DNA of 64,000 nucleotides from Sebaldella termitidis ATCC 33386 (GTDB lineage: Bacteria; Fusobacteriota; Fusobacteriia; Fusobacteriales; Leptotrichiaceae), in the NCBI RefSeq assembly GCF_000024405.1, contig NC_013517.1:4247989-4311988 (forward strand), in the 5' to 3' direction. Within the stretch, counting starts at the first letter, position 1, and every line of letters begins with the position of its first letter. Below are positions 37,801-45,694 of the stretch, one piece after another. The notes beneath the pieces were generated by a model, which saw only the letters and a program-made list of their open reading frames with translations, was not told the DNA's origin and ran no database searches. The position numbers and the translations under genes were made by a program.

Positions 37801-40800
37801 GTAATCCTGCTGCTCCTATTTCATTGGCTCGTTTTGTATTTTCCAGGTATATTCCTGTTTTTCTTCTCATGTCTCCTGACGGAAGAACAGTATTAGAATC
37901 TCCCAGCAATATCTGACCAAGAATATTTATTCTTGCTCCGTCCTTGGCAAATACTCCTATTCCCTCTTCACCGGTAATATTCATATTCGCAGTTCCGTGA
38001 TTTAATGTAAGTACTCTTTCATATGTAGTATTGTTGTTTCCATTCAGATAAAGTCCTACACTATTTTCACCGGTTACTTTTATCAGATCGTCCTTTGTAG
38101 TAATATTAGCATCCTCTGCATAGATTCCTGCTCCGTTTTTCTTTACTTCTATCTGACCGTTGTTTGTTATATCCACAGTTTTACCATATATTCCATAGTC
38201 ATTTTCTGTCAGCGTTATTTTCCCTGTATTTATCAGTTTTGTCAGATTAGCTGCTGTTGTCTGTGCTCCTTTAGCATAGATTCCAAGAATAGCATTTTCT
38301 GATGCTGTTATTCCTGATACATTTCCCACAGTAATATTCAAATCATTAGTAAGAGTTTTTCCTACTGCTCCTTCATAATACAACCCTGTTCCGAATTTTC
38401 TTGTTGTTGCAGATGACGGGTCAGCATGATTGTAAAGTACTGTCAATTCTGATGCCGGTCCGGTATTCAAAGTAGACATATCATCTTTCAGATTTAAAGC
38501 TACTCCGTTTTCTCCTACTTTTATCGAATAGTTACCGTCCAGAATTACTTTTGAATTTTCCACAAGTACTCCGAAGCTTTCTTTTCCTACTGTTATATCT
38601 GCTCCTGAAGCTGGTGCAGTTGTTTTAAGAGTTAATTCTCCCCCTTGTGTTGTCCCTTTTATGTATACTCCCACACTTTTATCACCAAGAACTATTTCAC
38701 CGTTATTCAATACGGTTACTCTGTTTCTGGCTGCTCCTGTATTATTATCTGCATAGATTCCTATAGCATTCGATGAAGGTGTTGTTCCTCCGTCATATAT
38801 TTTGATTGTTCCTTTATTCTCAATTTCTATTACTTTTTGTGTTGTCGGCGTACTTCCCAGATCTGTCCCGAATGTATCTGCTGTAGGTACTCCCAAAGAA
38901 TTTATTTTTCTTGATAATCCTACTATTCCTACTCCGCCTTCTGTTGCACTTGTTTTTCCTGATATCTGGATTAGTCCTTCGTTTACCAGCTTACTTCCGT
39001 TTACTCCGTATACTCCTACACCTTTGTTTACTATGATTTCTCCTGTTGCCTTATTATTTATCTGTCCGTAGCTTACATAGGCTCCTGTATTTGCTCCTGC
39101 TCCTCCGGAAATACTTATTTTTCCATTTACTGTATACCCTGCTTCTGTATTATTTACAGCTTTAGAATTCGACCCGATAGCAAGTCCGTTTCCTGCTGCT
39201 GAACTTATTGTCTTGGAAGCTCCTATATTTACCATTACTCTTTCCATTATCAAGTCGTTAAATCCATCTCCTGCTGTAGATCCTGACGATATGCTGTCTC
39301 TGTTTACATTCGTTGTTACATTTAGAACTGCTCCGTCAAGTGATGTTTTATACCAGTAACTTCCTGTGTTTATTGCTGCTACTTTAGGGAAGTTTCTAAG
39401 ACCTGTTACAGGATTATTCAAGAAGTCATCTGTTCCGTCCCATGTCAGAGTTCCAGGATTTACGAATACTCCGAGGTTTACTCCGTGATTTTTAAGATTT
39501 ACCGTTACCTGACTCATTCCTGTATATCTTCCGCTTTCTCCTGCAAGCTTTGCTCCTGAGGAATAATCAATTTTTGAACCGTAGAATACTACACCGTCAT
39601 AGACATTCATTGTTGTAGCACCTTTGAAATTTATATTTGAGCCTGCTGTTTCATCTGCATAAAATACCAGCTTTCCTTCATGAGAATCTGTATATGTATC
39701 TTTATGCTCTATTGTTCCACCACCGAAATTTACCTTTCCTTTTTCCAGTGCTATGAGGGCTCCGTTCTGTCCCGTGTTAATTATACTTCCGCCGCCCTGA
39801 ATATCTACAAGAGCTCCTGTACCTTTAGCAAAAGCTCCTACTCCGTTTACGTTAATCTTCCCAGAAATTTTTATTTCAGCACCATTCACTCCGTTTTTAA
39901 CCACTGCTGCCGCTGCTGTATTATCATTAACCATATCTGTACCGGGTGCTATATTTCCAAGAGCATCTCTTTTAGGTCCCTGCTTTGTTGCTGTTATATC
40001 TCCTGTTACTGTTATTTCCGTCTTTGGAAGAACTGAGCTGTGTGATATTACATTTCCTGCTGCATCTGTAATTGTCGGTCCGTAATATGCATCCTCGGAA
40101 CTCCATTTTATCCCTCCGGCATTTGTATTTCCAGTACCTGTATGATCTGAGTTTCCGTCATATATCGTATTTCCTTCTTTGTCCTTTATCACTTCTGTAC
40201 TGCTTAATGTTGCCGCCTTATGATTTTCTGCGTATGCCATTGCACCTGTAGAACCATATCCGTTCAAAGTCAGTGATTTTGTAGTTATATATCCTCCGTC
40301 TTTAGCATAAAAAGGAACTGATTTTATTGAATTTACAGTTGCATTATTTGTGATATTAATTGTACTTCTGAATTCGGGCACATAATACTTTCCGCCCTGC
40401 TGTGATAATATCCCGTATGCTATTCCTCTCCATACATAAGAGGAGTTTTGAAGTCCTCTTTGTCTCGGGTTAAACCAGACTCCCTCAGCATAAGCAAGTG
40501 TAGACCCTATTGCCGTAGAGCTTTCATCAGTCCCTGACACCATCGGTGCATTATCAGTTACATTTGAACTCCAGTCTACCACACTTCCGTTTCTTGATAC
40601 CACTGCAATATTATCTTTTGAATATTTCCCGAATGTTACCTTAAAATCATTCAGGTTTACTGATTTTATTCTGGCTTCTGATCTGACATTTCCTGCACCG
40701 TCAAATATATATGCCTGACCTGCAGTTGTTGCCACAGTAAAAGCACCCACACCATCTCCTGTGTAAGTAGTCCCGAGTAAAGGAGTTTGTTGACTGTTGA

Positions 40801-43099
40801 AATTTCTATATTCCGTGTATCTTTCAGTAGCAGGATAAAGCATTTTTACGTTCAATTCCGAACGCTGTCCGCTGTCTACTATCATTCCCACAGAACTTTC
40901 AGCTCTTTTGGTATCTCCGCCGCTCAGATTTCCGTCACTGTTTTGTTCCTGTACTGCTCCTGATGACAGTTTATTTCCAAAACCGAAATTAAGTTTTAGT
41001 GTTCCGTTAAATATACCATTGGAAGCAGGAAGTAAATTATTTCTTCCAAAATATATTCCTACATTCTGGTCTCCGCCGAATTCTATGCTCGACTCTATAT
41101 TATTTACCGGATTATATGCAGGAGCGGCGTCATTCTTATTTCCCAAAACTGCTGCATTTATTCTGATGGCAGCGTTTTTTGCTCCATACATATTCACTGT
41201 TCCTGTATTTTTATAGTCAATTGCCCCAAGGTACGGAAGATATACATATTGTTTGAACCATTTTCTTCCCATTTCAGCCGGATTTGACATTGCAGCATCA
41301 TTTCCGGGATCATTATGTGAATTATCCACTTTTAAAATTACAGTTTCCGATTTTGATATATCAATATTATTGTCCATTACAAAACTAAACTGCCCTGACT
41401 GATTTATATCAGCATGACTGTTTGCTCCCGTACTGCTGTTTAATGAAAAGAATGTATTTTTACTTCCGTATACATTAACATTTGTTCCTGTAAAATCAAT
41501 TTTGGCTGCACTCTGTCCAAGAAGTCCCGCAGTTATCGCAGCACTTCCGTACATATTCAGGTTTGAATGCTTCATAGAAATAGTACCTGTTGTATATGTA
41601 GTGTTCATTAAAGTCGCTCCTGCGCCAAAATGAGCTTCTATCCCGTCAAACACAGGATTATGATATCCATATGTCGTAAATATAGTCGTATGTGCCTGCT
41701 CCACAGCCCTGTTATTATCTATAGTAAATGTCTTCCCATTTGCAGCCAGCTCATTGGCATCAGGACTGTAACCGGGCATATAATCTGCTGCTGTGATAGG
41801 ATCTGTATATCCTGTATAATTTCCTCCGCTTTTATTAAGAAGCTTTCCTGCTACTCCGTTCCATCCCGAAAGTACTTTATTCCCGGCCGTTGATCTTACT
41901 GTACCGTCTTTATCTGTTAATGTTACTGTCTGTCCTGTAGTGGCTATGCTTCCATTTATTGCTACGAATTTTCCGCCTTTTGCTCCTACCTCATTAAACA
42001 GCGGTGATGTTCTTTCGCTGTGTACCTGAGTTGTCGCTGCTCCTACTGCTCCTGTCCCGTAGTTTCTTCTTGGAGTACTGTCAAAATTATTGTGCAGAGA
42101 CATAGATATTTTATCTACAGATAAATAGTTTCTGTAGTAACTTCCTCTTCCCAGCCAGTTTTGCCCCGGTGCACTGTAAGGATCCCACTGAGGTGCATAC
42201 ACTGCAGGTGCCTGAGGTACATCAGGATTTGCTCCCTGTATGCTCGGCGGTGTTACTGGTGCCACATTAAGACTCGGAGGCGTAAGATTCAGAACCGGAG
42301 GCTGTACATCTGTAAATATAGGCGTTTTTACGTCATTTACATTTACATTTACATCCACCAATATTGTTCCTATATCTATATTCCCCGGTGAATTAAGTGC
42401 TACTGCCGGTACGCTGCTCACTGTTCCCGGTGCCGTTACATTTACTGTTATTGGATTTACTGTCACTGGTGCCAGTGTTACATTTGGTGCCGGCGGCACA
42501 AATGGTGCATTTATCGACGGCAGTTCCACCTGAGGTGTCAGCGGTGTTTCTACCTGCGGAACCTTTATTGTCGGTATTATTGTAAATGTTGCCGTATTAT
42601 CATAGATATCTGTATTTGTTGTCCATGCGTGTCCGTCTTCCCCGCTTGTATTTGTTTCTGTTATCCAGCCGGTCGTCCCCTGACGCACACTTGATAATCC
42701 CAAAAAGCTTCTTAAAAGAGCTCTTTCCATATCTTGTGAAGTATTTTCCCTGCTTCCGTATTTCCAGTCCTTAGACTGGCTGTCCATATCCTTATATCCG
42801 AAAAGTGTCGAAAAAATGTAGCTTTCCCATGGTGACTTAATCACCTGATCTCCTTCATTTTCCAGACGTTCGAGTTCTAATCTGCTGTATTTCAGCTTCT
42901 TTTTATTTTCCTGTCGCAATTTTTGTATCTTTTTTTCAAGATTTTTTGCTGTAACTGTGAGATCAAGATTCTCACTTGCATTGATAAAACTTCCTGTCAT
43001 CAAAAAAGTTAAAGCAAGCCCTTTTGAAAACTTGAAATTCTTATTATGCTTCAAACCGGATTTCAATTCCTTCTCCACACGTTCCAAAATATTCTTCAT
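31847..43099 (-). CDS. Giant type V autotransporter (3750 residues)
   Basis: One uninterrupted 11.25 kb frame. The N-terminus (MKNILERVEKELKSGLKHNK, then GLALTFLMTGSFINAS) is the extended signal region seen in fusobacterial autotransporters. A coiled coil (NLEKKIQKLRQENKKKLKYS) and a conserved WESYIFSTLFGYKD segment follow, then a Pro/Val-rich stalk (about residues 175-300, PTIKVPQVETPLTPQVELPS). The passenger from about 330 to 3400 is glycine/asparagine-rich beta-helix sequence with dozens of IGIYAxNG / GVGVYxxG / NxGxI turns. The last ~270 residues form the outer-membrane barrel (GINYHDMERKIYLSNGTYKN region), ending YQLDFSWKF with a terminal Phe. AAGGAAGGG precedes the start. Likely a surface adhesin; receptor unknown. 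Confidence 0.93.
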   Translation of the reverse strand: MKNILERVEKELKSGLKHNKNFKFSKGLALTFLMTGSFINASENLDLTVTAKNLEKKIQKLRQENKKKLKYSRLELERLENEGDQVIKSPWESYIFSTLFGYKDMDSQSKDWKYGSRENTSQDMERALLRSFLGLSSVRQGTTGWITETNTSGEDGHAWTTNTDIYDNTATFTIIPTIKVPQVETPLTPQVELPSINAPFVPPAPNVTLAPVTVNPITVNVTAPGTVSSVPAVALNSPGNIDIGTILVDVNVNVNDVKTPIFTDVQPPVLNLTPPSLNVAPVTPPSIQGANPDVPQAPAVYAPQWDPYSAPGQNWLGRGSYYRNYLSVDKISMSLHNNFDSTPRRNYGTGAVGAATTQVHSERTSPLFNEVGAKGGKFVAINGSIATTGQTVTLTDKDGTVRSTAGNKVLSGWNGVAGKLLNKSGGNYTGYTDPITAADYMPGYSPDANELAANGKTFTIDNNRAVEQAHTTIFTTYGYHNPVFDGIEAHFGAGATLMNTTYTTGTISMKHSNLNMYGSAAITAGLLGQSAAKIDFTGTNVNVYGSKNTFFSLNSSTGANSHADINQSGQFSFVMDNNIDISKSETVILKVDNSHNDPGNDAAMSNPAEMGRKWFKQYVYLPYLGAIDYKNTGTVNMYGAKNAAIRINAAVLGNKNDAAPAYNPVNNIESSIEFGGDQNVGIYFGRNNLLPASNGIFNGTLKLNFGFGNKLSSGAVQEQNSDGNLSGGDTKRAESSVGMIVDSGQRSELNVKMLYPATERYTEYRNFNSQQTPLLGTTYTGDGVGAFTVATTAGQAYIFDGAGNVRSEARIKSVNLNDFKVTFGKYSKDNIAVVSRNGSVVDWSSNVTDNAPMVSGTDESSTAIGSTLAYAEGVWFNPRQRGLQNSSYVWRGIAYGILSQQGGKYYVPEFRSTINITNNATVNSIKSVPFYAKDGGYITTKSLTLNGYGSTGAMAYAENHKAATLSSTEVIKDKEGNTIYDGNSDHTGTGNTNAGGIKWSSEDAYYGPTITDAAGNVISHSSVLPKTEITVTGDITATKQGPKRDALGNIAPGTDMVNDNTAAAAVVKNGVNGAEIKISGKINVNGVGAFAKGTGALVDIQGGGSIINTGQNGALIALEKGKVNFGGGTIEHKDTYTDSHEGKLVFYADETAGSNINFKGATTMNVYDGVVFYGSKIDYSSGAKLAGESGRYTGMSQVTVNLKNHGVNLGVFVNPGTLTWDGTDDFLNNPVTGLRNFPKVAAINTGSYWYKTSLDGAVLNVTTNVNRDSISSGSTAGDGFNDLIMERVMVNIGASKTISSAAGNGLAIGSNSKAVNNTEAGYTVNGKISISGGAGANTGAYVSYGQINNKATGEIIVNKGVGVYGVNGSKLVNEGLIQISGKTSATEGGVGIVGLSRKINSLGVPTADTFGTDLGSTPTTQKVIEIENKGTIKIYDGGTTPSSNAIGIYADNNTGAARNRVTVLNNGEIVLGDKSVGVYIKGTTQGGELTLKTTAPASGADITVGKESFGVLVENSKVILDGNYSIKVGENGVALNLKDDMSTLNTGPASELTVLYNHADPSSATTRKFGTGLYYEGAVGKTLTNDLNITVGNVSGITASENAILGIYAKGAQTTAANLTKLINTGKITLTENDYGIYGKTVDITNNGQIEVKKNGAGIYAEDANITTKDDLIKVTGENSVGLYLNGNNNTTYERVLTLNHGTANMNITGEEGIGVFAKDGARINILGQILLGDSNTVLPSGDMRRKTGIYLENTKRANEIGAAGLLTVGKDNIGVYLNNSNLKNSGKISVENGAAAQNIGIYAFAKDKSGVADSFTLENTGTIEVNGLKNIGIYGKTDSGVSGNQGTINLSSGKINVTASDPLTAANVPLGVYVKGENINVASTSSVTKISENGIGVYLEGNSTLGKAGGVFNGDFTLKSAANSKPAIGAYFKDGAQALSGNIKVVSTGTASDSSGNPIRPIGLFYAANTGTLNNGVNITLANDGVTLNQETIGIYAAKVADMNNTGNIIINANAKGIGGYFKETNLVNTGNVTVNADGAFGLYMKADGITASVSSNAGIIAANNKDSVGIILDDKAELTNTGTISSNSGGTASQSGSIGAYVTNQGKFINDNTGNLTSTAALSGANPGSVGIYTKNGIVENKGNITSEYLGIYGEKDSSLSSSNTLITHEGSLNVNSGIGIYTKDTGTKTNLKSGGTITGTTASLAGVMAYDKAEATLDGTNISLTGDYSNAVILGNSISNTDKSSLTLKAGNITVGKEGTAIYSKNGNITIDSGYTGLITIGEKGTGVYADRNTTIGAGTLETVYSHGTNKGVGIFYDGGTQNNQVTVKQHAGNNNLINIYAQDIALVNNADQEVSQNGIGIFIKGPGIASTLENKKELSLTGSDSVGIVTETGSSVIAAGKITGVNGEHDKIGVYVKGGDISGTSAYDFDIDGGIGMYLNNAVSYTGTMDLKGGIYDNGTKYRTIGILAAPSFGTGTLAANIDMTGAGGIGVYQETGTNVTYNGKIDLLGTSTLIDQGIGVYTKNGSTFTLGSLGEVKVGGTNNIGFYVEAGGTLNISGGTVTNTEDGIFAYLEGGSMTFTSGSSNINYANVIVASGGSLVNQTTIATGKTGLQATGVSSLLVPSTILNDTGGVINSSTLSAVAMTGLDGAYIDNKGKISLTGDGAIGIYVRNAKGVSSGEVNINEKSVAYYANQAGGELTITGTSNIGKHSTLLAVENGGKINYQSGAINLGDERYGALIDGAASVIDFGGNDITVGEKSVAVMLQNGGQLNNTLHNINVGKAGVGIYLADATNIISPASRTINLSENATGIYGDNGGNIQLDGNILSVSDGAKGIASKNSALSTIENAGNIDLSGKASVGMYGEGIDTIKNNAGKTIKVGESNTATGKAGVALFGLNSSALLNEGTLEFGKGAAGIYGENISSGIENRTGAMITNNGQTNGTGIFAKNSLVENRGDILLGDTSNGIYAENGQIDNYGNVTAGNEKSSGLFGAGTAAVNHNSGTVTVGANSVALASENGNIINNSILTSTGEGSTYIYSKNGNGETNAALTLTDKSVGMYGQSGVMTNNNIITVGKSDVAAKEFSVGMATESGKIVNSAGAQIIVGKEAGVGMFASGVEVKHPDGTTTYGPSGTAENYGTIDVTGLKAYGMLGTNGATVYNAATGIINVDGTGAKGIIGTNDANIINDGIVNVNGAGSQGIYIERGATLTNTGQINVNGDGKIGVFIGMGSSFVNTAGITISSGGTTVFDGGGTLANIGDIVIDGPTATVNGITINNTGKIEITGSLDFTGNILLETTPGKAGTINVGGLSGTGHIILSPDATLGNNYDMHHVQLLGGLSNPETETIRVTSQSVSFIAEKYFDKDLNSYVLTLTRIPYAQMLKNTEAVEFGKGLDELHSKGPGDTEMDMFDALKSVSDKDELAETFDMQLRGNVYANIQQRMMDVSGVLDTAYKQLKSEENTTKDITKVSAIYSGGNITDKNPGVEEYDYQSLGIMYLKEKETLKYGTNFNYSLGILQSKFDFDQGSKEDITSLKAGIGYEQYLKQGSRFKYMTRGELGVNYHDMERKIYLSNGTYKNNGDYFSGTAEWKNRLNYELPIISKNFKMDIFGSLNTGYGKFQGFKEDGDGMYLDVKSEDYFSLRPGAGVEGEWSYTTVKGSKFMLTAGAAYEYETQDIYGDGNEVKIANTDAGYYRLEEPEKIDNIFKANVGVGYETSGGFKTGVRVEREEGSVKGTKYQLDFSWKF

Positions 43100-43762
43100 G
43101 TCATCCCTTCCTTACATTTTTTTACTATTTCTTTTTATTTTAAATTAACTCTTTAATCGAATGATCGATCTATTAACGGTTAAAAAATTCGGCAAAAATT
43201 ACTTCACCCTTGTGTTTTATTGCATAAAAAAGCATATTTATATCTGATTTCCAAATTATTTTTTATTTTCAGAAAATCACCTCTCTAACACTATATTTCA
43301 TTTATTGAAAAGGTTATCAGACTTTTGAGATTTCTACTAATTTATATTTTTTGTATTTTACTTTTATAAAAAATCAGAAAAACATAAATATTGCTGTTTA
43401 TTATCTTAAAATTTTATTTTTTAATGATTGCTTTTTTACCTCATAACACTCCACTTTCTATTTTTTTGAATAGTAATAAATTCTACCATATTTTATACAA
43501 AAAAGAAACTCTGCAAAGTTCATTATGAAAATTCAATTGTACTCATTACATAACAATTGTGGCTCTCGATTGATATTAAAAATATAATAATTTTTTTTAA
43601 TTTTTAAAATAACGAAATAATACAAATTTTTTTAATATTTCTTCCTATTTTCCAAATGTTTATTTTTTTACACAAAATATTTTCTATATTATATGTCAAA
43701 ACTTTTTACGATAATAAAACTATTCCAATAAACCTTATATCTTCTTTTCCCTGTAAAAACAG

Positions 43763-43781
43763 ATTTCGCTCAGAGCGAAAT
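43763..43781. promoter_or_regulatory. Perfect 19 bp palindrome, candidate operator
   Basis: ATTTCGCTC (43763-43771), a central A, then GAGCGAAAT (43773-43781). It lies about 660 bp upstream of the autotransporter and 160 bp beyond the end of the ABC permease gene. No adjacent regulator gene; I cannot name the protein that would bind it. Confidence 0.4.
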
Positions 43782-43841
43782 GTTCCCCTGATAACTTCTG
43801 CTTCTGTTTCTCTATATTTTTCTTATATTTTTTATTCACTA

Positions 43842-43875
43842 AAAACAAAACAGTCCCTACAATAAAGTAGGAACT
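43842..43875 (-). terminator. Terminator of the 43.9-51.9 kb ABC importer cluster
   Basis: AGTCCCTAC (43852-43860) pairs with GTAGGAACT (43867-43875), 9 bp with one G-U pair on the minus strand. There it is followed by GTTTTGTTTTTAG. It lies about 70 bp past the last permease stop. Confidence 0.7.
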
Positions 43876-43942
43876 GCTTCTAAAGTTTCCTGCAAGTTTA
43901 TCTATTATTATTCTTCATAACCGTCAATATTTTTCATTAAAA

Positions 43943-44770
43943 TTATTCTTTCATTCCGGAAGTCATCATTCCGTTTATTATATGTTTTTGAAATATCAAA
44001 AATATAATCAGCACAGGTATCATTGATACTACTGAAATTGCAAGAAGACTGCTCCAGTCTATATTATTTTCACCGGCAAAATTTGATATTGCCAGCTGTA
44101 ATGTATATTTTTTCGGAGTACTTATTACCAGTAACGGCCAGATAAAATCATTCCATCTCCACATAAATGAAAAAATTGTGAGTATTGCTATTACCGGTCT
44201 GGCAAGCGGCAGTATTATCCTGAAAAATATCGACCACTCGGAAGCTCCGTCTATTCTCGCTGATTCTATAAGTGAGTCAGGCATTGATAAAAAATACTGT
44301 CTCATCAAAAATATTCCTGTAGGCGTAGCTGCCGGAGGTATAATTATTCCCCAAAGACTGTCATAAAGCCCCATTTTATTTATTACAGTAAAGGTTGGAT
44401 TCATTATGAGCGTAGTTGGTATCATTGTCGTACACAAAAATGCTACAAATATTATGTCTCTTCCCTTAAATTTATACTTTGCAAATGAATATCCCGCCAT
44501 TGTATTTATTATTACAGTTATTATCGTAGAAGTAACAGTAACAAAAACTGTATTCATAAAATATATACCAAAATTTCCTGCTTTAAAAGCCTTCGCATAA
44601 TTTTCAAATGTAAAGTTTTTTGGAAATATTGTAGGAGGATATGAAAACAGCTCTGAAGGTCCTTTAAAAGAGCTTGATGCTATCCAGAAAACAGGAAACA
44701 GCATCAGTATAAACATCATAAAAACTACAGTAATGCAGACTATTTTCATATTTTTGTCCGTTTTTCCCAT
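43943..44770 (-). CDS. Carbohydrate ABC transporter permease (MalG type)
   Basis: A 275-residue inner-membrane permease with six hydrophobic segments. The EAA loop that docks the ATPase is SARIDGASEWSIFF near residue 180, and the MalG-class segment GYSFAKYKFKGRD is also present. It is the last gene of the cluster and overlaps the preceding permease gene by one base (TAATG). It imports an oligosaccharide, probably uronate-containing, judging from the GH105 gene in the operon. No ATPase gene lies in the cluster. Confidence 0.93.
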   Translation of the reverse strand: MGKTDKNMKIVCITVVFMMFILMLFPVFWIASSSFKGPSELFSYPPTIFPKNFTFENYAKAFKAGNFGIYFMNTVFVTVTSTIITVIINTMAGYSFAKYKFKGRDIIFVAFLCTTMIPTTLIMNPTFTVINKMGLYDSLWGIIIPPAATPTGIFLMRQYFLSMPDSLIESARIDGASEWSIFFRIILPLARPVIAILTIFSFMWRWNDFIWPLLVISTPKKYTLQLAISNFAGENNIDWSSLLAISVVSMIPVLIIFLIFQKHIINGMMTSGMKE

Positions 44771-45645
44771 TATTCTACTGCACCTCCTTTAGCTGCCTTA
44801 AACTGAATGCTTGTAAATATAAATAATATTATAAACATAAATATTGATGCAGCACTTGCATAACCTACATTCAGTTTTTCAAATCCCTGCTGATATATAT
44901 ACTGTATCATAAGGGTAGTACTTGTCCCCGGCCCTCCGCCTGTAAGAGATAATATCAAAGGATATTCCTTAAAAGCATCTATTGCTCCGAGCATAAGTAC
45001 CAGAAATATTGTAGGCTTTAAAAGCGGAAGTGTAATATTAAAAAATATCTTTATTCTGCCAGCACCGTCTATCTTTGCTGCTTCATAATATACCTCCGGA
45101 ATACTTTCAAGACCACCCATAAAAATCACCATAAAAAATCCTGCCCGCGACCATATTGTGGCCATTACTATTGCTATTTTAGACGGAAGACTGCTTGTCA
45201 GCCATGCTACCGGCTGCATATGAAGCCTTTCAAGAAAGTAATTTAATACTCCGAAATTATTTCCCAATATCCATTTCCACATTAACCCTACTATTATTCC
45301 TGATATCATTACCGGCCAGTAGTAACCCGCCCTAAAAAGTCCTTTAAACGGCAGAAATTTTTGTATAAGCAGTACAGCCATCATAAGTGAAACCACAAAA
45401 AGCAGCGGTACAGTACAAATCACATAAAAAAATGTATTTTTTATTACTGTCCAGAATAACGGATCTTTTAATAATTTTATAAAGTTGTCAAATCCCACAA
45501 AATTCATGGTTACTAAACCGTCATAATCAGTAAATGCATACTGAAATGCAATTATTACAGGAATTATAAAAAATAACAAATAAATAATAAAATTCGGCAA
45601 TAAAAATAAATAAGGTGTTATACGCATTCCAAAAGATTTTTTCAT
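44770..45645 (-). CDS. Carbohydrate ABC transporter permease (MalF/UgpA type)
   Basis: A 291-residue inner-membrane permease with six hydrophobic segments beginning ITPYLFLLPNFIIYLLFFII. The EAA loop is YEAAKIDGAGRIKIFF near residue 205, followed by the GGPGTSTTL segment typical of MalF/UgpA partners. It forms the heterodimeric channel with the overlapping MalG-type permease. AGGAGG precedes the start. It follows the 806-residue enzyme gene by 49 bp. Confidence 0.93.
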   Translation of the reverse strand: MKKSFGMRITPYLFLLPNFIIYLLFFIIPVIIAFQYAFTDYDGLVTMNFVGFDNFIKLLKDPLFWTVIKNTFFYVICTVPLLFVVSLMMAVLLIQKFLPFKGLFRAGYYWPVMISGIIVGLMWKWILGNNFGVLNYFLERLHMQPVAWLTSSLPSKIAIVMATIWSRAGFFMVIFMGGLESIPEVYYEAAKIDGAGRIKIFFNITLPLLKPTIFLVLMLGAIDAFKEYPLILSLTGGGPGTSTTLMIQYIYQQGFEKLNVGYASAASIFMFIILFIFTSIQFKAAKGGAVE

Positions 45646-45694
45646 TTACGTTCCTCCTGAATATTCCTGATATCATAATAATGCTGTGTTCAGC

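Larger units (their letters stand above)
43100..43942. other. Long AT-rich intergenic region between the autotransporter and the ABC cluster
   Basis: An 843 bp stretch without a supportable gene. It carries the autotransporter leader, a terminator for the ABC cluster, and a perfect 19 bp palindrome at 43763-43781 (ATTTCGCTC-A-GAGCGAAAT), which stands out in an AT-rich background and looks like an operator. The short frames here lack ribosome sites. Confidence 0.5.

Noticed and set aside
17591-43099. Many plus-strand frames of 60-150 codons opposite cdiA and the autotransporter
   Set aside because: They mirror repeat-rich minus-strand genes, lack ribosome sites and have Leu/Ser/Tyr-rich shadow composition.
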